From Adiantum capillus-veneris (Eukaryota > Streptophyta > Polypodiopsida > Polypodiales > Pteridaceae), in the NCBI GenBank assembly GCA_014529385.2, contig CM043964.1, forward strand, positions 102,894,087 through 102,958,086: DNA of 64,000 bases. Direction: 5' to 3'. How positions within the stretch are numbered: the first letter of the stretch is position 1; each line of letters starts with the position of its first letter. Position numbers and translations under genes: made by a program. Below the pieces are notes generated by a model. It did no database searches. It was not told the DNA's origin and saw only the letters and a program-made list of their open reading frames with translations. Below, in pieces: positions 34,081-44,879 of the stretch.

Positions 34081-35681
34081 CCTTTGAGAGATGAACCAGT
34101 GGATGCTGATTTATTTCAGCTAGAAGCAGAAGAATCAGTGGATCCTGAATGGTATGATATTTATCAGCTCCTTTCCCAAGGTGCCTTTCCAGAAGATTGG
34201 AAACAGAATCAGAAGAAGGCTCCGATCATAAAAAGCCTGAAATTTACCATCATTGGGGGAGTACTTTATCGATTGGGTGTGGATGGTATACTTCGGAGAT
34301 GTATTCCAATGGAGGGAAGAATGCAAGTTATCTCAGAGGCACATAATGGAGAGTCTGGTGGACACTTTCCAACGAAGTAACCTACAAGAAGATTCTGCAA
34401 GCAGGTCTGTGGTGGCAAACAATGATTGCTGATGTCAGAAGCTGTTGTAAAATTTGTGATATATGCCAGAGAATGGGCCGACCAACAGCTGCAGACATGA
34501 CTCCCTTAATGCCAATACAACCATTGGGAGTATTCATGAAATGGGGATTGGATTTTATGGGACCTTTTAAGAAGGTAACTCCCAGGAAGAACAAGTACAT
34601 CGTGATGGCTACTTGTTATGCTACCAAGTGGGTTGAGGCTAAATCTCTTCCTGACAACACATTCAAGTCAACTGCACGGTTTCTATTTGAGAATATTATC
34701 TGCCAATATGGATGTCCAGTGGAAATTGTGATCGATCAAGGGACACACTTTATCAATGATAGTATGGAAATCCTATTAGATATGCTTTCAGTCAAGCATA
34801 GGAAATCTACTCCTTACTATCCCAGATGCAATGGATAGGTTGAAAGTAGCAATAAGACAATTAAGACTATTCTCACTAAGGTGGTGCAAAAGAAACCATA
34901 CCAGTGGGATTTGAAGCTTCAGACTGCTCTATGGCCTTATAGAACAACTTATAAGGTAGCTACTGGAATGACACCATTCAGAATGGTGTATGGTACTGAA
35001 GCAGTGGTTCCTATGGAGTTTGTAATCCCCAGTGTGAGAATGGCTGTAAAGTATGGATTAGACTTCAACCATAATCTTAAGAAAAGACTGGATGAACTGA
35101 TGCAGTTAGATGAACTCAGGCAAAGGGCTATATTGGAACAAGAAATTGTTCAACAAAGAAGGAAGCACTGGCATGATCGCCGAATTAAAGTCCAAGAATT
35201 CCAGAAAGGAGACTTAGTGCTTCTATATCAGTCAAGAATGGGTCCAAAGAAGCCGAATTTGAAGATTGCCTGGGCAGGACCTTTTGAGGTTGATTGGGTC
35301 TTTTCCAATGGCACAGTCAGATTAAAAGACTTATCTGGACTAATGTTGCTAGGAGTATATAATGGAGCAAAGATCAAACTTTATTACTCAAAGACCAGAG
35401 AAACTGGATTAGAAGAAGTCACTAAGGAACTGGAGGTTCTTGATCAAGAGATACCAAAATCAGATATTTTTGGTCTTTTCCATGTGCAACCAGTTCCAGC
35501 TTCAGAACCAGTACCTGAAGAATCAAATCAGACTGATTTAAGAACCAGTACCAGTATGATTCAGTCAGAGTGGGAATCAATTCAGAACCAGTATGAACAC
35601 ACTTTCCAAATTTTAAGTGGCCAACAGTCAAATGGTATTCCAGTGATAATTATTACAAGGATGGGTTGCAGTCTTGTTTAA
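34081..35681 (+). pseudogene. Element C integrase
   Basis: Single HHCC domain ('EAHNGESGGHF', then 'CCKICDICQRMG' after a frameshift near 34378). The catalytic core shows 'MKWGLDFMGPF', 'VEIVIDQGTHF', and 'YYPRCNG' followed by a TAG in place of the usual Gln before 'VESSNK'. The C-terminal domain 'FQKGDLVLLYQSRMGPKK' and 'WAGPFEV' is followed by a Glu/Thr-rich tail ending at 35681. No chromodomain. Confidence 0.9.
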
Positions 35682-35993
35682 TGCATGTTTTCCACGTCAG
35701 CGATGGCGCACACAAGTCTAGGAGCGGCGAGTAGTGGAGCTTTTATGGCGTGAACACATATAATAGTCAGGAGAGTTAAAAATTTTCCTCATAAACCTCC
35801 TGCGCGACGCTTTCCTCCTGTCAACCATTCGCCATCGCCGAGCTCTGAGGTCTCTTCACTACAACCGCAAACTTCGACCTCCAACGAGACAGTTGACTGT
35901 CAGACAACCTTACCAGCGACACCAGGCAATGTCTTTAACACAAGTAAGTCCTCTTTGCCTTCGCCTGTTTCATCGTCGTCGACCTCACAGTGT
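35682..35993. other. Element C spacer between integrase and tail ORF
   Basis: About 300 bp with no clear coding sequence. A consensus-like splice donor (CAA|GTAAGT, at about 35943) lies near its end. A strong acceptor-like TTTGTATTGCAG ends at about 36171, which would remove the TGA at about 36105. Splicing is only a possibility. Confidence 0.4.
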
Positions 35994-38900
35994 ATGGGTA
36001 GAAGGAAACGATCAGAGAAGATGGAGAAAACTCTTGCAGAAACCCAGGCTATAATTACTGAGGCAAAGGAAAGACTTCCTGTTCTTCCATACAGTAAAAT
36101 CCAATGATATGTCTTTGTTGATCATGCACTGACTCTGCTACAACTCTGGGATCTGCGATTTGTATTGCAGGCGACAAGGATTGCTTTTGATGCATGGATC
36201 ATCAAGCAAGTTCTTCATTCCTTTGATGTAGAAAACAGCAGTGCTATGATAAATAATAGGAGGGTGTCAGTGACACTAGAAGCCATTGCCTTTGCATTTC
36301 GAATGCCTAATGAGCCTAAACCATCGGTGAGTGTTGCCCTTAAGGAGGATGAAGCAGATCAAAAGAAGTGCAAGGCAAGTGCTCAAGGAGTTCCAGTAGC
36401 AGGACTGGAATCCTCCGCTGCTTATAGGTTTTTCGCCGAAGCAGTCAGTCTTAAGAATAACCCAACTTATGTGTCAGAAATTTTTTTTGCTATGCTATTG
36501 GCCAAGATACTGGATCCACAAGTCCATATCAACCTATGTCAAATACTCTCGCATAATGTACTTCAACAGACTGCCAAGTTGAAATCTCAAATTGTTTTCA
36601 AGGCATGGTATGTCTGGCAATTTCTGTATTGGGCTACTGCTGCAGATATTAATGAGCAGGTGAAGCTGGCATGGAATGAGCAACCCATTTTTGAACCAAA
36701 GAAAATTGACCTGTCCTCAGACGATGAGGAAACGGACAGTCAAACAACTTCCAAAGACCTGAAAAGGACAGCTACTGCAGAGGAAGCTAGTAGTTCAAAG
36801 AAACCAAGAATTACACTGACCAAAAGCAATGAATTCTTGAAGCACATCGAAAGCCAGGTAAAGGCAACGAGCACTGAGACAACTTTACCTAATCAGACAG
36901 TTGTTACTAGATCTGGGAAGGATCAGGTAAAGCAAGTCACTGAGGCGAAGGTACCAGACCAGTCAGGAGACAAAGGCAGGAATCAACTGGATAAGGGGAA
37001 AGGTCCAGCGTCCTCAACTATGACTGAAACAGTTCCTGTCATTTCTCAAAAACCTCTGCAACTAGTTAAAAAGGATAAGCTACAGCAAATGCAAACTCAG
37101 AAATTGAGAGGGCATCTCTCACTCACCAAAACTGATTATGCATCTCTACCTTATGTGGCTCCTGTGGCAATATATGAACCAGCTGATTCTGATCCAACAA
37201 CGGTCAAAGACAGATGTTTAGTACTGATACATTCTTCTTGGAATACCATTGTCAGCTGTATGGGACAATTGGTGGAAGCTGCTGGATCAGAAGATGAAGT
37301 TAAAAAGCTTAAAGCTGAATTGGCATAAGCACAGCATCAGATTGCCACACTCCAGAAAGCCCAGGAAGCACAAAACATACAACACAGGGTATTGCAAGCT
37401 CAGTCAGAGAGAGCTCAGGAGTTGTTGAACAAAAAGTTAGCTAAAGCTGAGTCTGAAATTATGATCATAAAGAGTCAAAGGAATGAAGCATTGAGAGCTG
37501 CAGAGCGAGCTGAAATGGGGCTCAGAACAAAGCGGGCAGAATTTAGGAAGCTGATATTACACCATACAGCTCTGAAGCGTTCGTTGACGGACAGATACAT
37601 CTACAACATCTTGTCTGAAATTTTGAACCCCACAGGCAATGTTGTTTTTGATTTAGAAAATTTAAAATCCTTGATGAAAAGTCTGCAAAGTGATTTGCAG
37701 GACAAGGTGAGTAAATTCAACAATGCTCTGATGAACCAAGCCATCATGGATTATATTGAGCAGCAGACATCCCCAGAGGAGGATGAAGAAGAAGAAGAAG
37801 TTTAAGCTGATAAGGAGGAGGATGATCAAGAAGCCGGGCATACACAGGATGATGATGATGCCCCACCACCATCTCCACCTCCAAGACCAGGCAATGATGG
37901 GACAGGGCCAGATGAAGGAGGCCAGTCACAGCAAGACCAACCTGACCAGACTGAGGGACAGCAGGAAAGACAGGAAACAGAACAATAGTCGGGACATCAG
38001 CAGACTGAAGAACGGTAGCCCATCAACACTGGAAATGAGCCACTTGATTAGTCCCATCACAGCAGAGAGGCTAAAGGGAAAATGAAGGCTCAGGATGAAG
38101 GACCAGTGAAGGATCATCAGCATTCATTGCAACTCATTACCCTAAATAAGCAGCTGAGACATCAACAGGCCTCCATCACCAGACAGTATCTGGAGGATGA
38201 TACTCTGTGGACTGATTTAGAAAGGTTCCAAAGGCTATATGTAGGAGCCAGGGAAATGGTAGAACATTGGAAATCTATTGCTTTTCATGATAAGGAAGCT
38301 TGTAGACTACCGGCGCATCCCAGTACAGTTCAGCTGTTGGAACGAGTTCCAGAATGGATACTCAACGCTGATGAGAAAGTGGTAAACCCGCACTGGCAAA
38401 GACAGTTCCTTGCAGATTGTCAGTCTTTGGCTTTAGAACTGGAACTTCTGCTGGGTAACAAACCAACTTACCGCTGTATGAAGGACGTTAGGGTCCAACT
38501 TAAGGATATTCTGGTTCAACTGCAAATTGCCAGAAGTGTTTTGGACCAGAGAATGAAAGCCATCCTGGAGGACCAGACAGCCACTAGCAGAGGACCTCAA
38601 ATTCGCATGTCAGTTGGAGCACAGACAACTGCTCTCCGCACCCTATTCCAGCTAGTCAAGATTACTAGGAATATGATGCAATAAGAGAACCAGGCAGTTC
38701 TCAATTTCCTAGAATTTGTGCTTGATTCTCCAGTTCTCTTGTATGCTGTTCCAGCAAGAGAAACTGATTTTCCAAGATTCTTTCCAGCACTGTATCCTCA
38801 ATATCAAGAGCCAGTTGATCGACTCACATATTTCAAAATAATTGATGAGCTTCAGGATTGGTATGAGCGATCAACTGTAGAATGGAAGACTTGGCAAACA

Positions 38901-39434
38901 TTTTTCAATAATGTTCTTCAAATCAATGATATCCAGGCAATAAAGGAAGAGCTACAGAGGATTCAGTTGTGTATGGGCCAGTGGAAGATTCAGGTCAGAG
39001 GATTGACTAGGATTACTAATCAGTTATTGCAGCTTAGAGTCGAATCTTCCAAACTGCCTGAGAAAGACATTGCAGCAAAGCCGGGTCTAGCACCGCAGTA
39101 CAGGGAGATGGCTGAGATTCTGTTTGAAGCGCGCGTCAAAACAAATCAGCCTCTTCCACAAGGATGGATCCATACTGCTTCGCACTGTCAAAAACTAGCC
39201 AGAACCAGACTGACCAAGGGCAGGCGTACACTCTATGATCTTGACACCAAAACCTATCATTCTCTCACACCTTATGAGGTAGATATGACCACGAAACGGC
39301 GGGATCAGCTGGAGCAGGAGGCCATTTACCGACTGATTCAGAAGGAGAATGCTGATGCAGGAACTTCTCAGGCACCAACACGGTCAAAGAGCAAGGGCAA
39401 AAGGAAGATGGTCCAATGGAAGGATACTGGGTAG
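35994..39434 (+). pseudogene. Element C tail ORF (unknown function, coiled coil)
   Basis: Over 1100 codons stay in one frame from the ATG at 35994 to the TAG at 39432, broken by about seven stops (including about 36105, 37326, 37802, 37986, 38682), mostly explicable from CAA, CAG or CGA. An N-terminal globular region (36165-36720, 'AFDAWIIKQVLHSF', 'VTLEAIAFAFRMP') is followed by a Ser/Thr/Lys-rich linker, a coiled coil (37270-37640), an Asp/Glu/Pro-rich stretch (37780-37920), and a C-terminal helical region (38100-39330). The build parallels the A and B tail ORFs, but I see no sequence homology. No signal peptide or transmembrane segment is evident. Function is unknown. Confidence 0.75.
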
Positions 39435-39684
39435 TTCTATCTCAGAATTCGGGGCGACTTTTCTTTTCAGCAGGAAGGGAGAGCTGACCTTGGCCTTTTC
39501 AGCTGCCTCTCGCAATCTGTGAGCTTTCTAGAGCTGTGCATCCTTCACCATCTTCTGGTGGATTGTCAGAGTATGACATTGAGAAGCTGGATTGTCAACA
39601 TCAGAACCAGACGATGGATTTTTCAGTTCAACATCAGAACCAGACAATGGATTTTTTAGCAATTTTGGTATCTTGCCAAAATTC

Positions 39685-39701
39685 AAGAAAGAAGGGAAGG
39701 A
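39685..39701 (+). promoter_or_regulatory. Element C polypurine tract
   Basis: AAGAAAGAAGGGAAGGA lies directly against the LTR start TGTAGACGG, as expected for the plus-strand primer. Confidence 0.9.
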
Positions 39702-40171
39702 TGTAGACGGCTGGCGCGTCACCATGTGGGAACGTGTTCTTAGAAGATGGGCAGTGAATCACTTAGTAATTACTAAAGTAATTACTATGGTAAACCTGAA
39801 GCATATAAATAGGGGCCATTACTTTGATATCGGGTTGGCAATTGTTATCACTTGTATTAGCGCTTTGAGCTATAATTGCATTTGAGCATCAGTGGCAGTA
39901 TTATCGGCTACACTTTCCCTCTCTGTAATCATATTCACTGTAATCTCAATCATGATATATATATATTCCAGTGATACTGACTTCTCAACAGTCTTCTGAA
40001 TCTGAATCTGAACTTTACTCCAGTCTTTAAGTCTGATTCTCATTTCAGTATTCATATTTCAGTCTAGTCACTGATTTCTGTCTAGTCTGCTGTCTGAACT
40101 CTTCCTACTCTAAGTAGCTGAAATCCTTCAACACTGGAATTAGCTGTCTCAAGAGATCAGCTCCAATTCCA
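39702..40171 (+). repeat. Element C 3' LTR
   Basis: 470 bp, differing from the 5' copy by seven substitutions and a 12-bp tandem insertion (attactaaagta). TATAAATA at 39804-39811. Confidence 0.95.
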
Positions 40172-40176
40172 GGGAG

Positions 40177-40251
40177 ATAGTTTCAGAACTCTCAGATATG
40201 GACGAAGTAGATGATATGGTTGCAGTTTTTGAAGATGGAGATGAGTTGTGA
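40177..40251 (+). pseudogene. hAT transposase, 3' end
   Basis: It continues the frame broken at 29228 ('DDDDDMEWE' before, 'IVSELSDMDEVDDMVAVF' after) and ends at TGA 40249-40251. The tail is acidic. The join confirms element C as an insertion in the last 30 codons of the transposase gene. Confidence 0.85.
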
Positions 40252-40330
40252 GAGTACCATTGTAATACTTACTCAACAAGTTTTTGTATATGATGAAAGA
40301 AAGTGTTATCTCATTATCGTTCACATCAAA

Positions 40331-40332
<2 letters not shown>

Positions 40333-40412
<80 letters not shown>
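40333..40412. repeat. (CT)n microsatellite
   Basis: About 80 bp of uninterrupted CT repeats. It lies between the transposase end and the antisense gene pair, and is complementary to the (AG)n tract at 43065-43129. Ser-Leu and Arg-Glu repeat ORFs here are artefacts. Confidence 0.97.
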
Positions 40413-40414
<2 letters not shown>

Positions 40415-40579
40415 AACACACATATTCACTCACACTCAAATATAAACTGCCGATAATATCTTGTCGAATAAGAATTACATAAAGTCGATGTAGGTTTGAA
40501 AATACAACAAGGTTCTGGGAAATTACTAATCGAAAAGAGTTTGATATAATTTTGAGATTACAAAAAGCTTCTGAGTGAC

Positions 40580-41452
40580 TTATGAATTTGATAGATTTGA
40601 TATAAGTTCGTCTATGGTAAAATCTGTAATTCCTAGCTCAGGGGATGGTTGAGCAACATCTTTATGTGAAGTGGTAGTATCATCTAGCAAAGGTCCATAC
40701 AATGATTCATATCGTTGAAGCTTTGCTTGTGCATCACTTAACTCTATTTCAAGCTCAAGAATACGGCCACGAAGCATGTCCTGTGTTTCTCCTTGGCTGG
40801 AAAGGTCTTGTCCTTGGCTGGCTAATTCAATTAGTGTTTCTAACTCTTCAGGAAGTAAAACAATAGGACGCTTGCGAGGAGGCATTGGATTATTTGCATT
40901 GCGTGCTGCCACCTTTTCTGCAATGCGTCCACGTCCAACGCCAGCGGTGCCTGGACGATCTAACCAATCCACTCTGTTCAGCAAAACATATCGAACATAG
41001 CATTGCTAGATAAAGTAAATTGCTACTTGGTTGTTGTTTGGTAGGCATCTCTCTTGTCGTATAAACCTTTGCAGCAATACACGTGCCACTCCTTTATGTT
41101 GCAAATCAGAGAGCTTTAACGGAGCTGTATCTTTTGCATTGCCACTTATTTGAAATAGTTGATGACGTACAAAGTGATTAGGGCAAAGTTTTTTGCACTC
41201 TTTAAGGGTTAATGGCTCGCCCTGCAGCTAAGATTCATCTTCTTCAATGTTGGCAATAGTAGAAAGATCTGCTTGTCCACATCTAACTTGTTCTTCTTTA
41301 AAAATTGCCTGAGCTTCAGCGTGCTCATTCAATTAATTTGACATTGGATAGTATATCGCATGACAAACATAGATTTTTTGTTCAATTAAACATACAATTA
41401 AATCTGGCACCAAAAGTAAACCAATGATGAAATCATGAGACTGTGTTTTCAT
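40580..41452 (-). pseudogene. Unknown ORF downstream of the kinase-like gene in the hAT
   Basis: A frame from ATG 41452 to a stop at 40580, about 290 codons with three internal stops. The last 134 residues (from 40984) are open: basic N-part 'GRIAEKVAARNANNPMPPRK', then a heptad-like helix 'RILELEIELSDAQAKLQRY' and an acidic C-terminus. The ATG overlaps the kinase stop as TAATG, so the two may be separate cistrons or one protein split by a frame change. The family is not recognised. Confidence 0.6.
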
Positions 41453-42864
41453 TAATCATCAGCTGGTCGTAAGCCAGATGTCATTACAATGTTGTAACCC
41501 ACTCTATGGGCACCATTTAAACATAAGGAGAGATCAAAATCATTAGGCCGGGTTTTGGGGTGAACGCGCTTGCCGGTTTCAAGATGAGCAAGTACATTAC
41601 TCAAAAAATGTCTCTTGCTTTGTTCTTGGGGCTCTGGTAAGCACTTCAAAATGCGTTTACATGTATGACACATGGAATAAATATCCATAGCTTTGGTCCA
41701 GGAGGGAGGATTACTAGATATACATTCGGAGGCTACCCATGGATAATCTCTCTCATATTGTTTTCTAGTTTCTATTTGCATATCGCATAGAGGAGGAAAA
41801 CCGGCTTTCGTATTTGTTTTGGTGCATGAACCCCAATCCACAATGCCGGCGTAAACAAGTTTTTTGCCAAAATGCAGCATCATATTGCGAGAGTGTAGAT
41901 CATTGTGGAGGTAGTTATGCGTATGTATATTTTTCAGAGTTTGGAGGAGAGCATTGATGATCTGCAAAATATTCTCCTGGAATAGCTCTATTGTTCTTGC
42001 AGTGAGTACGTAATCGCAAATGATAGGCTAGCTGCCGTCTGCAGTGCATTCTTTGATCCATTTCTCCACATGGCCACCATTCCAAAATCGTGAAATGAGC
42101 ATTGGTCGCTCTATGTGGCGCACCATGGCAAGAGGGTAGATAATACCTCGATGTGAAATATCCAAAATTGTTGCTTCGTCTTTGACCTGTTGCTCCATGG
42201 TGGGCCCATGTAAGTGTACTTTGAACACTTTTGCAGCATACACTTGATCTTTGAAAGCAGGATGTGTGACACCCACACGCTTTACATGTGCCCATCTTCC
42301 CTCTCCCAGCTGTGGAGCGTGGATATTGAAGATGGCTGTGTTGGATAAAAGGTGTAAAATAGGTGGTAGCTAAGAGAGGTCTAATGTAGCAACAGATGAC
42401 GCTGCAAGCTCTGTTCTAAGAATGATTTCGAGTTCAACAGCAGCTTTAGAAGAGCTAGCTTACACTTTTGCAGTCTTTGCTTCTATTTCTAACTTTTCCT
42501 TGCTCTTGAACTCCGTGTAAAGCTGTTGCACAAGATGTATGCGCTCAGCTATGTTTGGCAAGGAAGTAATTGCAGGATTTTTCAGTTCATGAAAGGTTTT
42601 CATGATCTGTCCAGTGGTTTGTTTGACCATGTTTACTAAAGTACCTGATGTCAGGAGGGCTATGTCAAAAATAGGTGGTGCAAACTCTGCCTGGAGCTCC
42701 TCAAACACAGACTTGGTCAGAGTCTCTGTAAGCTGATAAAAATGCTCCAGAGCGACAGGGTTTAAACAACGCCTTATCTCTGCCTCTGACGTGTAATGAA
42801 AGTGTCTCACAATCACTTCGGAGACGAACTTTCGTTGATGTTTCGCTAGCTTCGTGTATACCAT
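41452..42864 (-). pseudogene. Protein-kinase-like gene inside the hAT
   Basis: One frame of about 470 codons with three stops (about 42460, 42372 and 42029). Kinase landmarks appear in order: 'LGEGRWAHV' (G-x-G-x4-V loop), 'VYAAKVFK' (ATP Lys), 'VKDEATIL' (helix C Glu), 'YLHNDLHSRN' (catalytic loop with Asp and Asn), 'VDWGSC' (D-W-G for D-F-G) and 'PWVASE' (A-P-E position). The preceding 150 residues are helical and not recognised. It lies on the strand opposite the transposase, within the TIRs of the hAT, so it is either captured cellular sequence or an accessory gene of this transposon. The key residues are kept, so it was probably active before the stops arose. Confidence 0.78.
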
Positions 42865-43063
42865 ATCTGTATGACAAAATTATAAATTAAGAATCTTGCG
42901 AAAAGATTGTACACCATAGTAACATAGTTATTATATAATGAGTGTTAACCCTATATATATTAAATGATGATACAAATTTATTAAACAATATTAAATTATT
43001 GCAAATTAACGAGAATCTTATGATTACAAACCACATTGTGCGAATCGACCATGAAAAGTAAAT

Positions 43064-43064
<1 letters not shown>

Positions 43065-43129
<65 letters not shown>
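43065..43129. repeat. (AG)n microsatellite
   Basis: About 65 bp of AG repeats directly upstream of the kinase-like gene. It is the inverse of the (CT)n tract at 40333-40412. Confidence 0.97.
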
Positions 43130-43132
<3 letters not shown>

Positions 43133-44508
43133 TCTCAGCACAAGAACTAGACCGTGCTATGTGCAGAAGTGTGAGATGATGAAAGAAATTACATCTAAAG
43201 GGTTGGAAAATCGTACATGTGAACAGCTCAGCTAGTGTGAGATATTCTCAGCACAAGTCCTGGATGCTGTTGTAAAATAGATTGATAGTTTTTATCAATC
43301 TAATCCCTGATAAAGTGTGTGGAACTCACAACACAACTATCAACGGATAAATTAACAATTACAGATGTAAGTTACCTATCGTATGTGTTTACGTCCAAAA
43401 CAACACCAAGTCATTTAATGATGAAAAATGATGTTCTTTTGGAATATGAAACACACGAGTAACCGTATGTCACATTAAGATGAAGAGGGCATGAAAATAT
43501 GCATCTCTTCACTCTTAATATAACGAGTGGTAACGCTTGTGTTTCTATGTAACACATATGACATAAAAACTTAATCTAAAATTGTAAATTTTATAATCTA
43601 TTTCTAATGGAGTGTGTGGAACGCACAACACAACCATCAGCAAACAGCTCAACAATCTCAAATGTAAATCAATTGTTGTATATATCTATGTTCAGAGTAA
43701 CACCAAGTCATCTGCTGAGATGAACAATGATGTTACTACAGAAACAGAAGCACAAAAATAACGAAAGTCGCATTAAGATGAAGAGGGCATAAAGTATGCA
43801 TCTCTACACTCTTAAAACGATGAATGTTAATCTTTGTGCTGCTATGTAGAATAATCAATAATGATTTACTTTAAGATTGTAAATTTTATAGGCCACTCTG
43901 AAGTGAGAGGTGTAGCATCATGCCTACTACACTCCACGAGTCGACCTCTAATGCTAACTCATCTCTATGGTGAGAGATATACTACTACACCATACGAGTG
44001 AGAATCTAAATTTACCCTAAACCTTCCCTGGAGTGAGTTATATAACTACACACCACGGGAAAGGAAACTATATTCTACACACCTCTGGAGTGAGCCATAT
44101 GGCTACACACCACGAAGTGGCCTACGACCTGCAAGCCAACTTTGTGGTGAGAGTCGAAACTACTGCACCACACAAGTCTGGCACAACACAAAAAAAAAGT
44201 TAGTATTTACTGGAAATTAGAAAAATATACCTGAAAACCTCTGTAAACCAAAGAGGCTGTCGCTATCTGCTAATCTCTCAAAAGCTCCAAGCTCTCTAAG
44301 CTCCAAAAATTTCCACAATGCTTTTCGATCGAATACGGCGACGATTGTATATATATATACATTTTTTCGATCAATATATTTTTCGATCGCAAAATATCTC
44401 GATCGACAACTGTTTTATACAAATATTCGGTAGTTATTCGGAAATACGGCGTATATTGAAGTTTTATACGTATAATTTTTGTTATACGGGTGTATAAATG
44501 CAACGCAG
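43130..44508. repeat. hAT right end with subterminal repeats
   Basis: No gene is seen. Between about 43900 and 44180 five copies of GTGAG(AG)-N8-CTACAC(ACC) recur, the inverse orientation of the left-end motif. The N8 centres are often palindromic themselves (TTATATAA, CCATATGG). Weaker copies at 43310 and 43615 read GTGTGTGGAAC..CACAACAC. TTTTCGATCG motifs and TTATACG clusters lie close to the TIR, mirroring the left end. Confidence 0.72.
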
Positions 44509-44516
44509 GCTACAAT

Positions 44517-44879
44517 GCAACAAATGAGTTAAACAAACACTCAGCTACCGCAGAAGATTTGGAATCAGAAAAAGAACATGTGAGAGCTAAGCTACTCATG
44601 AAAGGAGGGGAGGAAAAGTTATTTTGACTTTTGTAACCAAAAACCAAGAAGACAAAAATAGTATAGATGAAAAAGAGACACCAAAAACTCAAAAACAAGA
44701 CCTATGCCATCAGTCTCCAATAGAACATAGTTCCTGATGCATATAGATGCACATGATTGTATTAATGACAAAATCATTGGCAGATATCCTTCAATTAGAA
44801 ATCCAAAAATGTCAAAAACATTGAGAAAAACAAGGAAGGAGACTCGAGCAAAACCAAAAAGAAGGAAAGGGAGTCAACC
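44517..44879 (+). pseudogene. Element B protease C-terminal linker
   Basis: It resumes the protease frame after the hAT ('ATNELNKHSATAEDLE') and ends within about 40 codons at a TGA. The rest of the interval is low-complexity, Lys-rich and broken. It corresponds to the acidic/basic linker before RT in A. Confidence 0.7.

Larger units (their letters stand above)
29229..40171 (+). mobile_element. Element C: 10.9-kb Ty3/gypsy retrotransposon with long tail ORF
   Basis: Complete element inserted in the hAT transposase gene. TSD GGGAG (29224-29228 and 40172-40176). Order: LTR, PBS, gag, PR, RT-RNase H, integrase, tail ORF, polypurine tract (39685-39701), LTR. The LTRs differ by 7 substitutions over 458 bp plus one 12-bp indel, so it is the youngest large insertion. 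Its proteins are clearly different from A, B and D. It has one integrase zinc domain and lacks PR2. No chromodomain. Confidence 0.93.
26169..44508 (+). mobile_element. hAT transposon carrying transposase, kinase-like gene and nested element C
   Basis: The ends are CTAAGTTGCAT (26169-26179) and, inverted, CTGCGTTGCAT (44498-44508), followed inward by related CGTATAATACG-type motifs. The 8-bp TSD is ACTACAAT (26161-26168) and GCTACAAT (44509-44516), 7 of 8 identical. Excision restores the element B protease frame exactly. Without the nested element C the transposon is about 7.4 kb. It holds subterminal repeat arrays at each end, a BED/DUF659 transposase on the plus strand, and a kinase-like gene pair on the minus strand. 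All coding parts are broken. Confidence 0.85.

Noticed and set aside
40157-40456. ORFs of Ser-Leu or Arg-Glu repeats at the CT and AG tracts (also 42887-43141)
   Set aside because: They are translations of microsatellites.
40580-42864. Kinase as an ordinary host gene outside the transposon
   Set aside because: It lies within hAT borders supported by TIRs, an 8-bp TSD and exact restoration of the interrupted element B frame. It also has internal stops.
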